Positions 45,041-56,849 of a stretch of DNA of 64,000 nt are shown here, piece after piece (the first letter of the stretch is position 1; every line of letters starts with the position of its first letter). The notes beneath the pieces are model-generated. The model did no database searches. It was not told the DNA's origin and was given only the letters and a program-made list of their open reading frames with translations. The stretch is from Bryum argenteum (Eukaryota > Streptophyta > Bryopsida > Bryales > Bryaceae): positions 3,782,001 through 3,846,000 of the forward strand of contig CM073323.1 in the NCBI GenBank assembly GCA_037043015.1, given 5' to 3'. The translations under genes and the position numbers were made by a program.

Positions 45041-47327
45041 TTAATAATAGATCACAGCATTGATCCTGTGATACATGTTTAGCTATTGGAACTGAATTGA
45101 TAAAATCCCCGTGGGTATCTAAATACTTTTCAGGGCCATTGAGTAATTCCTCTTCCCATTGATCTATGACAAATACTGGTTTGTCAGTTAACCATGCACT
45201 AATAGTTTTATCTGAGTCCTCATTTATTGAACATGGAATAATATATTCACCTGACCCAATATTTTTATAAGACATTTTATTTGCCTTAATTAAATTCCCT
45301 TCTTGACTCTTTATGTGTACTCTATTGGCTTCTACTTCCCCCAAGTCTGAACTATAACCCCCATCACTGGTGATTGTAGGTGAATACCATTGTGTTTCAC
45401 CTTGATATTTAGAAGGGTACATACTTAATTTGACCTTATTACTTCCTTGTCCAATAGTCAATATTCCCCTTCCCCAATCCTTTTTAGCCCGAGCTTGGTA
45501 CAACCAAGGCCGGCCTAATAAAATTGGATATGACACAATTGGTGTACTTGGTTGAAAAACCAAATAATCTATAGAATAAGGAAGACTGGCTATCACAGTT
45601 GGGACTTTATACAATATTCCCAATGGCTTGACCCTACTATGGTCAGCCATCCTTAAGATTAATTTAGTTTCTTGTAAACCACTCAATTGTAGACTAGACA
45701 AGGTATCTACATTCATCAAATTAACACTCGAACCCCCATCTACTTGGACTCCATGAACTACAATTCCATCGATTTGTATATCTATTGTTGGGGCACCTGG
45801 GTCTGGGTTTATAGCTACCTCATTAACATTTAATTTTGTTCTTTTCCTTATCAAAGTCGATTGTAATAATGATCGACGTTGGGGAGCCACTCCTAATAAT
45901 TGTTTAATTGAGATATCTGCTTTTAAATTTCCCAAATCCGCCAACAAATCATATTGGGGGGTCCCTTGCATTATTCCTATAGTTTTTAACTTCTTAGCCT
46001 TCCGGCCTCTCAGAGCCTCCCCTGTAATTCCAATAGTTGGATCTATAGGACTCTCAAGCACTTTCTGTGCTTTCCAATTTTTATTTGTATTGTTCTCATT
46101 TAATTGCTCTTCAAGTTCTATTGGGGTATTCCTCACAATTGACGAAGTCAACTGATTCTCCAAATTTATTTTATCGACGGATATATCTATTGTGGAATTT
46201 TTAACACTACCCATTCCGTCTATTGAAGGTTCTATCGGCCATAGATCCATGGGCATACCCCTAGCAGGAGTATAGACCCGCTCCTCAACTATAGTTTGAC
46301 CATTTAACATCCCACCCATTGTTTTTTTATCCTTCTCAATAGCTTCAGGCAGGGCCTGCTGAGGCCCTGATTCCTCCATAATCAATGGCACTGGATCTAT
46401 GGTTACTGTTTTTCTACTATCGGTCGCTTTAACTATTGACTCACTACCCTTCTCAGAGGAATTACTATTGTCCTCATTCGTGACAGACGAGTCATGCAAT
46501 GCTTGCATGGCCCGCATCCCACGAGTGCGAATACCATGGACATCCTTTGTGTTAACACAACTATTGTTTTCCTTATTCTCCTCTTCCTCAATTATATCAA
46601 TCCATTTAACATTTCTATTTTGACTCGAGTTCTGACTATTGTTCATAGGATAATCATCAGGCAATAAAACTAGCTTAGCACTTGTATCTCTTGACCCACT
46701 TGCTTGATAATCCCTCACACTATCCCTTCTAGGTCCATTACATTCCTCTGATGTGTGGCCCGCTTGTTTGCAATTGCCACACATGGCAATATAAGGAATA
46801 GATGGGGTCGCATTTGGACAATTGGCTCTTATATGGCCTGGTTGATTACAATTAAAACACAACTTATCATCCCAAGAGGAATTCCTACCACCATAAGTAG
46901 GGTTTCCTTGATTAGGATTCCCGTACGGCATTTGGTTCCACCCTCTATTTTGAGGTGTTGGATTTTGTGGTATAAATCGATTAGGATTATTAGCATAGCC
47001 ACCATTATTAAAATGATTGAAATTCCTATTGGGCACTTGATTTTCCTGGGGTACAAAATTATTGTTGTTATTCCTAGGATATCTAGGTTGTCTATTCCAG
47101 TTATTCCTATTATAATTATTCCCATAATTATTGTTTCTATAGTTATTACTCCCATTCCAATTATTAGAATTGGCATTGGACTCCTCATCTATTCTATAGG
47201 CTGGTTTATTCCTTTGATTACGTTGATGCCCCTCTTCCATCATGCGGGTACACGCCTCTATATCATGAGGGCCGCCACAATAGCGACATTTAGGAGAAAT
47301 CCCTTGCGGTGAGGGACAATCTGTCAT
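44958..47327 (-). pseudogene. Outer element pol N-part: zinc knuckles and protease (789-residue frame)
   Basis: The frame opens inside the solo LTR inserted at 47322-47555, so the apparent start is artefactual; the real context is gag. First come zinc knuckles CRYCGGPHDIEAC (variant), CFNCNQPGHIRANC and CGNCKQAGHTSEEC, with an Asn-rich stretch between the first two. After a long polar linker the retropepsin-like domain appears: VHGVQVDGGSSVNLMNVD, LRMADHSRVKPLGILYKVP, PILLGRPWLYQARAKKDW. The active triad is D-G-G as in the inner element. Confidence 0.88.
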
Positions 47328-47555
47328 GGGCCAAGGCCTCGTTGATAAGCTCGGATGTTCACTCGCTATTAATTTTATAAATAGAACTTCGGCAGTAGAG
47401 CTAAAGTATAGCCTCGGCAGTAGAGCTAAAGTATAGCCTCGGCAGTTGAGCCAAGAGGTTAGTATATAAGGGACTCTTATTCATTGTAAACCTAAGTCTT
47501 GGATCAATATATTTCTTTTGTAGTTTTTGCTTGTTTTGACAGCTAGACTCTTACA
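47322..47555 (+). repeat. 234-bp solo LTR nested in the outer element
   Basis: Begins TGTCATGGGCC and ends CTCTTACA, flanked by the 5-bp duplication CAATC (47317-47321 and 47556-47560). It contains TATATAAGG near 47460-47470 and 2.5 copies of a 25-bp unit CCTCGGCAGTAGAGCTAAAG.... Excising it with one duplication copy rejoins ...GHYKLDC and PSPQGISPKC in one frame. Size suggests a copia-type or TRIM element; the family is not assigned. Confidence 0.88.
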
Positions 47556-49369
47556 CAATCTAATTTATAGTGACCTTGCCCTTTACAATTAGTGCACCAC
47601 ACGTTTACTCTATCGAGTAACGGTGGTTCCTTATGAAGCCCAGCACTTGCTAAATTCACCTTCAAATCACTCATCAAAGTTGCTAATTCTTGAATTACAT
47701 TAGTAGGATTTGGGCTAACCTCTTTAGGTTGAACTATTGGGGTAACTGGGATAGCCGGTGGACCCGTAGTATAGGTAGCGGGAATTAATGGTGGTATATA
47801 TTGCATTGTTTGAGGTTGAGACACCGGCCCTAGATAAGATTGAGGAACCTTAGCGTAAAGTTCGGGATTACTCCAGATATTTTCATAAAATTTAGCTCTA
47901 TTGTATGCTTCCATTAATGTATTGGGTGAAATTTCCTTCACATAGCCCTTCAATTTAAAAGGCACCAAACCTCTAATGAAAATCCCCAATTTCATGGCAT
48001 CATTAAAACCATGGCCCGCAGGTAGCCGGAGGACAATATCCTCCATTCTACCATAGTAACTATCTATGGTTTCATTAGTATTCATTTGCAACTCATGCAA
48101 TGATTCACTCAATCGTTCATCATAACCTATAGGCCTAAAGTGTGCAATAAATGCATCACGTAGGGCTGTCCAATTGGGAAAATGTCCCAATGGTTGTTTA
48201 TGGAACCATTGTTTAGCATTACTTTCCAATGTGGTTGGAAATATTTCGTACCAATGGGTATCCGTTCTTGCATTATTGGCATTGCATGCAGTGAGGAATT
48301 CACTGACATGCTTGTCAGGGTCATCCCCAATATGTCTATAGAATTTGGGCAATAGCACTAAAGAAGTGGGGCGGTCATCTGGTTGACCGGCCCTCATATT
48401 AACAGGCAACAATGGTGCAGCCATAGGATATCTTACTTTTGACAGACTATTAAGTTTCCACGGGCGGTAAGGCACTAATTGCCAATTATTTTTATCAATT
48501 GATGCAGTATCACTACTATCTATCGGCGAGACAATAGGCTGACTCTCTTTCTGCCCGATCAATTGATCATCTTCTTGGCTTCCAGAGTCTATAGATTCTG
48601 AAGAAGCTCTACTCCCTCTACCAGAAGGACTGGATCTATTGCTATTGTTCGAATAAAAATTCAATTGATTAGCACATTCCCAAAACAAAGTTTGGGTCAA
48701 GACTCTATTTCTATTAATCCGTGGGCTACTTTGCCCACTATGGTAACTTAGAGTTTTACTCTCTTCACCTTCCACGTATTCTATAGGAGTTAACTCAGTT
48801 TCACTCAATGGTTTAATTTTATCAACTATTTCTGGTGTGGGGGATTTTGAAATACAAATTCCCTCACAAAACAAATGGCCTACGTCAAATTTGTAAGATT
48901 TTATACTCGATGGACTTAAAATCTCCTTAGAGGATAAATCAATTAACCTCTTTTTATCTATGACTCTAGTCCCTATTTGGTCCAAAAGAACAATAGATGA
49001 AGGGTACAATTGACCCTCAATTAACTCACTCTTTTCTGACACAAATGATCCTGTTACTATTGACGATGACGTATTTCGAGAGACATCATCTATTGAGGCC
49101 GCTTTCTCAACTATAGATTTTCCTTTAATATACTCAATAGATTTAACTAAAAATTTGCTTTCATCAGGTACAGATTGGAATTTTTCTATTGATTTTTCTT
49201 GTTTCTCTCCACTTGTATTTGCGATATCTCTCAACGCTCTTACCCTTGCACGCTCCTCTCTAGCTGCTTTTTCTCTTTGTTCCTTAATCTTACTCTTAGG
49301 AGTGATTGACCATCTATGGGTCATTTGATTGACAAATATTATCACAAAAACTTTCCCCCATTGACACAA
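47543..49369 (-). pseudogene. Outer element gag
   Basis: 608-residue frame. N-terminal 300 residues are polar and Ser-rich. Capsid-like core: PKFYRHIGDDPDKHVSEFL, NAKQWFHKQPLGHFPNW, DAFIAHFRPIGYDERLSESL, ETIDSYYGRMEDIVLRLPA, LGIFIRGLVPFKLKGYV. The C-terminus is a CX2CX4HX4C knuckle (CTNCKGQGHYKLDC) cut directly after its last Cys by the solo LTR, which adds VRV and a stop. Before that insertion gag and pol were apparently one frame. Confidence 0.9.
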
Positions 49370-49401
49370 TTTAGAATTGCCTAAAAAATAAAAATTGCCA
49401 A

Positions 49402-49420
49402 CTCCCAGGCAACGGCGCCG
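49402..49420 (-). other. Outer element tRNA-Asp-type primer-binding site
   Basis: Minus strand CGGCGCCGTTGCCTGGGAG, three bases inside the LTR end. Close to the TGGCGCCGTTGCC site complementary to plant tRNA-Asp that is usual in Tat/Athila elements. Confidence 0.8.
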
Positions 49421-49423
49421 AGA

Positions 49424-50880
49424 TGTAGTAGGGAAAAGTTTACTATAGATGAACTATAATGAACTTCCTATAGTTTAAAGTTCGAACACAGGGAGGGGCA
49501 ATAGGTTAGGTAATTCTATGAAAAGGTGGATTTAACCCCACTTTGTGCACAATTGAGGGACTGGGGTAAATTACAATTCCTAAAACCCAATTCAATTCCT
49601 ATTACTTACAAATTTATTATATTTAAAACCAATAGGGTAAGAACTTATCAATTGTTCTTCAATCTGCTAATTAATTCCATAGCTTTCACAATCGGTTTCC
49701 ATGTGCAATTGACTGCTTCTTCTCACCACTCCCTCGGTATCAGCTTCTATAGACTCCTTCTTATTTTCTCCAGTACAATTGTTTCGGCTCCATTTTTCCT
49801 GACTTGATCACAATTGTGATTTTTTCCATCATGTTTCACCCATGGTGATCGCTCCATTGATTTGACCTAACTCCTTTATTTCCTTCTATTGCAATTGCTT
49901 TTCTTGAAATTTACTTCAGCTTATGGAACTCAATTTATTACTCAAATCGCATTGATTCACTTCGTTCCCTCTCTCACAATAGAATGTATCGATATCTCAA
50001 TCATATCAATTGCTATGACCTTTTCCTCTATGGTACAAATAAATACATGCATCAGCATGCCATTGCACCATCAAACCATAGATTTCCTCACAAACTCAAT
50101 TTCACATGATACCATGGTACATCCAAAGACATGCTCCAGGACTCATGATTTTCATTGTCTAATCTCGGGCTCTTCACAATTGAATTCCGGCAATAGAAAT
50201 TCCTCACTATCTCACTCTATAGATTTCACATCTATTGCCTTAAATATTCACTCTAACCATTGATGCACTCATCCTAATTCCAACATCCATATTCCATTCC
50301 TTCTCTCACTATAGTCCCACAATTTATCAAAACATACATCCACCGCCTCCAACCACGTTCAATTGACAATCAATTTCCAATCATTCATACAGAAATTCAC
50401 TTGCAATCATACTCAAATTATAATAGTTTTCCATTACATAAACTGAATATTACAATCGGTCTCTCATCCAATACTTTACTCACTGCACACAATTGACTTA
50501 ACCCACAAAACAAATTCTTTCCCTATGGAATTCACTATCTCTGCACATGAATCACCACAAACTCTCTCAATCTACTGCCAGCCACCTGCTGCAGGAGCCC
50601 TGGACTCTCTTCCAGACTCCTCTTCTCTATCCTTTTCTTTCCCCCTTATCGGCTTGCTCCTCGTAACCGTATAACTGCATATCGATTGACTTTTAACTTT
50701 CATCCATAGAGTTCATTCATCAACTACTTTCCTATAGAACCGACTGAAAACATACAGCTATCACTATTTACACAATTCAACAAGAATTCAATTGTGAAAC
50801 ATGAGCAATTGCCAGAAAAGTTCTAAATTCACACAAAAAGTTCTAAATTCACACAAAAAGTTCTATAGATTGGTACTAAA
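49424..50880 (-). repeat. Outer element 5' LTR (1457 bp)
   Basis: Direct repeat of 27541-28975, with an extra 20-bp tandem copy near its outer end (50820-50860). The outermost dinucleotide is AA where the other LTR has CA. Followed by AGGAC at 50881-50885. Confidence 0.95.
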
Positions 50881-53101
50881 AGGACGCAGCGGCGATGCCC
50901 TTTTACATTATAAATGGGCAGCATTCATGGGCAGCGGCGTGCAAACTATTGGAGAGTCCGGATGTGGATGACGCCGTAAAGGACAACTTCAGGACATGGC
51001 CATGCGACTTTGTATCGACAAAGAACACTCTTACTGTCAGAGCTGTCCCGACGTACCAACAATACCAATGAGTTCCATTGGGACTCACCCGAGTATCTAT
51101 TGCATGTTCAGTACGCGAGAGACTTGTTTATCGAATACGGGAGGCCGACTGTGGCCGATAAATCCGGATAGAAGGTACGACATTACTTGCTTGTGAATGT
51201 ATTTTGTTTCGGAAACCTTACGTCAGTTATTTCTCCAGTTGCAGCCAGCACGCAATTGTCTGCCGGCTGTGCCATCAGAAGTTGTCGAGTCAGTGGGTAC
51301 CAGTTATCACAATTGATTAAGCCATTGAGCAATGGCCGACTGCCTACCCCCATCACTAGTGGGAACTTGCCTACAGGCTGGTTCCATAAAAAGTGGAAGC
51401 CAGTGGGCAATAGCCCACTGGTTGGTTCCATCACAAGTGGGCAATCGTCCCATTCTTGAACGTTGATAAGATTGTAACATAAGAACTGTTTGCGTGTGAT
51501 TAGGAATTCGAAGCGAAAACAGTGGAGACACTAAATGCCATAACTTTCAAGAATGCAAACATGAGCGTTAAGGAGTATCCTGGAGAGTTTCGAGTCATTT
51601 GTGCTCCGGAGAGGCTTTTTGAATCTATTATGAACGCCTTCCAGTGGTATGAAAGTGGTGATCTTGTGAATCCCGACTCCGGGAACAAGTGGAAAGATGA
51701 TGTCAAAGACATCTGGGTCCGGAAATACACTGTCGCATATACGTTCAAGTGTATCCGTGGTATGGGGAAGGAGAGTTTGGCCGAACTCGTGGAGAAAATC
51801 ACGGAAGGTCTGACGGAAAGTGGGGAACTCATTAAGGACTTGAAGCTGCCCCCAAAAGTTTACATAGGACAGAACCGACCGAAGAACAAGTTTTGTTTCA
51901 GCCTCAAAGAATGGACCGATCGAAAGAAGCATAAGAATGCAGTGGTCCGATGGTTCAGCTGACAGTACCCAGGGGAGTTATGGGCGGAGGACGACGTTAA
52001 CGTTAGCGTGTGGCGGCGCTTCAAGCGAGAAAAGGGTTTTAATTCGGCGCACATGGACGAGTTCATTCGCAGGGCGACGATGAAATTTTGTCGAAGTTCA
52101 TGAAGGCCACCGATAACCTCAAGCGTGAACAGGAGTCGCCACCTGAGGAGTTTCTAGCGGAGATGAATCGTGTACTCGCAAAAACGGCAGTCGTCCGTTC
52201 CGATTTGGCTCCTCCACTATGCGTTCTCAAGAAGACCGGAGAGTTGACGACTTTTGGGACGTGGTCTTCTCCAGCCAACCGAGGCAAGGAGGATGAGAAT
52301 CCTCAGATGTCGCAAGCCTTGCAGTCAGGAGACACTTCGTTTGCTGGTGGCATCATCGATTTTCGGCCTCTAGACAAATTTTTGCAACAGGAAGATTTCG
52401 AATTTGATGCCTTTTCAGGACGGAAATACGAAGTCCTTCTCAAGCATCTTGTTCGGCCAACAGATCTCTTGACAACTCCACCATATTGGCTGGTAATTGC
52501 TCACTCGAACAACACGAAGAACGTTGTAACCGCTATGCAGGCATACATGCCAGATTCTACCTTGGTTGAATCTCGGTACATTCCGGCTTCGTCAGAGAAG
52601 TATTTCTTCTCCAACACTACTTTGAAGAAGAGGAATGGTGTTGTCGTTCTCATCTTCTCTAAAAAGAAGATGAAACCCTTGAAGTGGAGGGAGCTTCTCC
52701 GCAGCGAAGAGCGTTACAAGAAAGTTGGGTACGTTCGGGAGTTCGAAATACACGAAGACGAGCTTTGAATGGAGGTTTACATGGACTTCATCTCGCAACT
52801 TCCAAAAGAAGGAAACGACGCCACCCCTAATGTCCTTTGCTTCTGTGCACGCCGAAAATGCATGATCGCTGCAGTGGTAAGTTCATTCTCATCACACAGT
52901 GGCTAGGTTCATCACTAGTTTGTACTTCAGTAGGCAATTGCCCACTGGCAGTTTTACTACCAGCTCTGACTGAAAGCACATCATGGACTTTTTCAGATGT
53001 ATGGAATGAGACCTCCCACGGTGGTTCTTGGCGATGAGTGCCTTGATCCATACCTGTTAAGCCACAAGCTCGGCTGTCATATGGCTGGATTTGAGCATGT
53101 A

Positions 53102-53251
53102 ACACCATATTCGTTTAATTGGGAATTTCTGCAAGATTGGGACTCTCTAAAATCTACAACTCGCATAGATTTTTCCACAAAATCTATGGTGGTTATAGAT
53201 TTTAGAGAGTCCCAATCTCTCGGAATTTCCCAATTAAACGAATATGGTGAT
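53102..53251. mobile_element. 150-bp foldback element, copy 1
   Basis: Arms of about 70 bp starting CACCATATTCGTTTAATTGG are self-complementary around a short loop. Flanked by ATGTA on both sides (53097-53101, 53252-53256). Removing element plus one ATGTA restores the host reading frame GFEHV-FHTDKPTDD, which supports both boundaries and the 5-bp duplication. Confidence 0.8.
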
Positions 53252-54069
53252 ATGTATTCCACACGGACAAACCGACTGATGACGTCGTGGGGGGTAAGAA
53301 ACAGACTTGGCTTACTACTCAGCGGGAAGATCGTACTGCCACCATATCAACGTCAGAAGCCAAAATTCCGGAAAGTCGGACAAAGCTGCAGAGCGTCAGG
53401 CAGTTCTCGCAGCTCCAGGAGGCAGACAAGATTTCGTCAGGAAGTTCGGGTGGTTCACGCGCAGTCGGAGACGATGAAGATCATGCGAATGAACCGGCTG
53501 ACATGTCGGTCGAGAGAACGGACGACTGTCTCGATAGAAAAGGTGATACACGTTTGACAATTAGATATTATCACTTGGCTTATGAGTTGGTGATTTCAAT
53601 GCATTGTTAATGTAATCCATTTTAACAAAATTGCTCATTGATGCAGAAGCAGACATGGAAGGCGATTCTGAAGGCGACTCTGAAGGTGTGCACAGTGGGC
53701 GCAGTAGTCCTTCTTGTGCTGCTGACAACTACTACCTCCAGCCAAGTGAAGATGAGGAAGGCGGTGAGTCCTGTGAGGCGTCTGCAGCAGCCAAGTTATC
53801 TAGCATGTGGTCGCGCCTCTGTGGATCAGGTGATTTTGTTCGTAAAGTAATAATTCCCAAGAATGCGCCTTCTCTACTACAAGCAGCACAACCTCGAAGT
53901 CAATTATTTGCCAGTCCGCTTTGTTCTTGTCCTGTTGAAGGTCTAATACCTCAAGTCCGGTTCATGTAGGTCCAGTTCCAGATCCCAAAAGCCCGGCTAT
54001 TGTAGGTCCTCTTCATCGAAGTCAGGCTCCTGTAGGTCCTGTCCATCAAAGTCCAGCTTTAGACGGTTA

Positions 54070-54219
54070 ACACCATATTCGTTTAATTGGGAATTTCTGC
54101 AAGATTGGGACTCTCTAAAATCTACAACTCACATAGATTTTTCCACAAAATCTATGGTGGTTATAGATTTTAGAGAGTCCCAATCTCTCGGAATTTCCCA
54201 ATTAAACGAATATGGTGAT
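54070..54219. mobile_element. 150-bp foldback element, copy 2
   Basis: Almost identical to copy 1 (I noted one substitution, in the loop-proximal part), about 1 kb away in the same orientation. No matching flanks were identified here. Confidence 0.8.
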
Positions 54220-54963
54220 CTGTTCTTTCAAATAAGGAGAATCCAATTGAGATCGGTAGTGACGAGGACGATCAGCTCTTCAAGAAGTCGGTGAAGGACT
54301 ATCCTACAGACGTGTCTTCTGAACTGTCGGAGGGAGAATTTGATGCTACGGCTTCAGCAAGTGACCAGAAGGTGTCGCAGGCTCGCACTCTTCGAATTCA
54401 GTTGAGGCAAATTAGTAAGAAAAAGCTCGCCATCAACAGGGCCAACAGATTGAAAAGCCAGGAGCTTGAACTGGAGAACAAGAAGTTGATGCGCGAGTTG
54501 GAGAAGAACCGAAAGAGACTTGAAGAAGCGAAGCACACAATTCGAAGCGCTGAGTTAAGCCATGTTAGCACAGGAGAGTACACGGACTCCCCGTCTACAG
54601 CACCTGCCTAGCAAGCCACCACCTCCATAGCATCTGCACCAGAGTTGTCGGCCTCCGAGGCAGGTCCACCTAGAATCCGACTTGGTGGTGAGGATGTTAT
54701 CCCATCAACGCAAGTGAGCAGAGCTGATTGTCTATTAGGTATTTCTGGTGAAATTGCAAACTTATCTTTCACTTTGCTCATTGTTCCACATGTGGGAACG
54801 ACAGGAATCGATGGTACGGGAGAGGCACGCAGTAGTGATTTCTCAACAAGTCTCCAAGGTTAGTTGTTTGACCTCATCCGTTCTTTTATCTACTAATTTT
54901 GTAATGGCAGCAGCCGGATTGGTAAATGCCATGTTGCACACATTAAAAGAAAGTGTATATTAA

Positions 54964-55378
54964 AGGAAAGGGCGGGGTCTGTCTACAGGAAAAATAAGTT
55001 TCTTCGTAGGGAGCGTCGAGTTGAAGATTTGGGCAATCAACACTTTGGAGACACAATAGTTCTTTCAATAGTATAGCTCCGACTAGCATTTTTGAAACGA
55101 CAGTACAGATTTTATTACCAGATTAGTGCCAGCTATTGCAGCAGTTTTGAGAGACGTTGAAACCGTTTAGAATTATTATAAGACTTAGAGTACCAATTTT
55201 TCAACAATGACGATTCATGTCTACTACAACGACATTAGCTTGTTACATGCTAATGGGTAGACATGGATGTGTAATTCTCGATGTTGATGAAAGATTTTGA
55301 ATCATCCTTTCTACAATGAATGCTCAGGGTCAAAGAGCTGGTCTGGATGACCGCAATCATCATGTCAAGGTACAAAGT
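54964..55378. other. Downstream flank of the broken gene
   Basis: Short non-coding stretch between the last stop of the broken gene and the putative LTR of the third element. Nothing further recognised. Confidence 0.4.
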
Positions 55379-56835
55379 TGTAATGGTGTTTTTTCGGAAG
55401 GTTTAATTTACTTAAAATAAAAATACCAACTCGGGATTCTTTAAGTGGAAGGTTTTAAGCGTCTAACGTTTGGGAGCAACTAATGTCATATGTTAATAAA
55501 AAGTATCTTAAGACTTCTAAAAACCCAACCCAAAGAACTTTAGTTCCCAATTTCTATCATCAATTTTCATACTTCTCTCATACATCAAGCTAACTCTCCA
55601 ATGCACGTCAAATAGACATTATGATTATGAGGTTCTTAAGGGTGGTTCATACTCAAGGGAGTTTGGTCAAGTAGACAGTTTCCTGTTTATGCAAACTATG
55701 TTGAATCTCTCTTTTAAGAGCAAAGGATTGGAAACTTATCTTAAGCGGCTTTATTCCTTCCTTGGTAGTTCCACTATCTCATTCCTTGTCTTAACACCAA
55801 GTAACCCGTTCTCAATCTATCACATCATTCTTAAGATAGTATATTTATGTTATTATAAAGCAATTAATATTGTTAAACAACAAGTAGGGTGATCAAGCCT
55901 TATGTTGATGATTTGACAAGTAATATTAATTGTCTTATGAATAAATATACGTGCAACTTAATTCCGTCTTAAGAGAGGAGTGGCCAATCTCCAATCTCTT
56001 CTAATCCACTTATCTTCTTAACACTCAATTCTTTACATATCAAATGAATGCTCCTAGCATTCTTATGTGAGAAGCCTCTATCTTTGCTAATTCTCACTTC
56101 ACAATATTTAGGCACTCGTCAGTGACCCTTAATTAAGGTAAGCCTCCAAGCTTCCTTCTAAAAAAAGAATCCTCTCAATTTATATGTATCCTCACATATA
56201 AATGGTAATCTCTAGTCTACTCGTCTTTCCTAGACGTTCTTTCTCTTCAACACTTCGCTACTCAACTTATATGTTATTATAAGACGTATGTAATTGACTT
56301 TGGATGCAAGTTGATATAAGTTGTTTCGACGCTCAAGGTATTACTTCAACTCGACATTATCTTATTATAAACATACAACAAACAATATTAATATTACACT
56401 TAATATTAATATTATGCACAATTCACATCAAACCACATTCAAGTGTTTGACGTCTTCACTTGGATCCCTTGGACTCCAATGATCTTTAGCTTCGCAATTG
56501 CTTTAAGTTACTCCCGGAGTAACACAATTTATACTTTATTCAATCTAATTGTAACTAACAAATTGATTATCACAAGAATTGCAAAGATTGTTTATATTCT
56601 ATTTTCTATGGAATACACGGAGAGAGGGGTGTAGACCCGAATAACTTGTCTTTCAACACCTTTTATCTCTCTCAGACAAAAGGTCACTTAATTGTGTCCT
56701 TATAAATCTACCTTTCCATTGTTTTATGTCTATTCGTCTAATTATATCATGTCCTTTCTATTTGACTTAAGTTATCATAAACCTATTCACATTCCAATGG
56801 CTATTTAATCAAAAAAATCGTCTATACACACTACA
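55379..56835 (-). repeat. Putative 3' LTR of the third element
   Basis: The inner boundary is well supported: minus strand ...GAGGAGGGGGCTA then TGTAGTG, the same form as in the outer element (GGAGGCTA then TGTAGTACC). The outer boundary (TGTAATGG at 55379) is a guess; it gives 1457 bp, the length of the outer element's 5' LTR. The partner LTR is outside the window. Confidence 0.45.
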
Positions 56836-56849
56836 TAGCCCCCTCCTCT
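56836..56849 (-). other. Third element polypurine tract
   Basis: Minus strand AGAGGAGGGGGCTA directly before TGTAGTG. Nearly identical to the tract at 63566-63579. Confidence 0.75.

Larger units (their letters stand above)
27541..50880 (-). mobile_element. Tat/Athila-like Ty3/gypsy element with nested insertions (outer element)
   Basis: Bounded by LTRs 27541-28975 and 49424-50880 and the 5-bp duplication AGGAC (27536-27540, 50881-50885). Without the nested insertions it is about 13 kb. Minus-strand order: 5' LTR, tRNA-Asp-type primer site, gag, zinc knuckles, protease, RT, RNase H, integrase without chromodomain, purine tract, then (after the inner element) a long 3' extra reading frame, polypurine tract and 3' LTR. 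The PBS type and the extra ORF place it in the Tat/Athila branch. It lies inside an exon of the broken gene. LTRs differ by a modest number of substitutions and small indels, so insertion is fairly recent. Confidence 0.93.
50886..54963 (+). pseudogene. Right half of the broken multi-domain gene (ParB-like, methyltransferase-like, coiled coil)
   Basis: Continues the frame left at 27540: PATYED then AAAMPFYIINGQHSWAAA. Inferred pieces: about 50886-51173 (frameshift near 51060), 51504-52876 (TGA at 51959-51961, frameshift near 52085, in-frame TGA at 52766-52768), 52997-53542 (with a foldback insertion), 53647 onward, and a last exon ending at 54963. Introns 52877-52996 and 53543-53646 are clean GT-AG. 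Segments seen: INGQHSWAAA (ParB/sulfiredoxin-like), LLTTPPYWLVIAHSNN then NVLCFCARRKCMIAAVMYG (order and look of N4-type amino-methyltransferase motifs IV and I, degenerate), an acidic Ser-rich region, and a coiled coil at 54291-54611. All domain assignments are tentative readings by eye. Confidence 0.6.

Noticed and set aside
46755-47312. Plus-strand frame rich in Ile and Arg opposite the outer element gag-pol
   Set aside because: It is the antisense shadow of the Asn-rich zinc-knuckle region; no independent motif.
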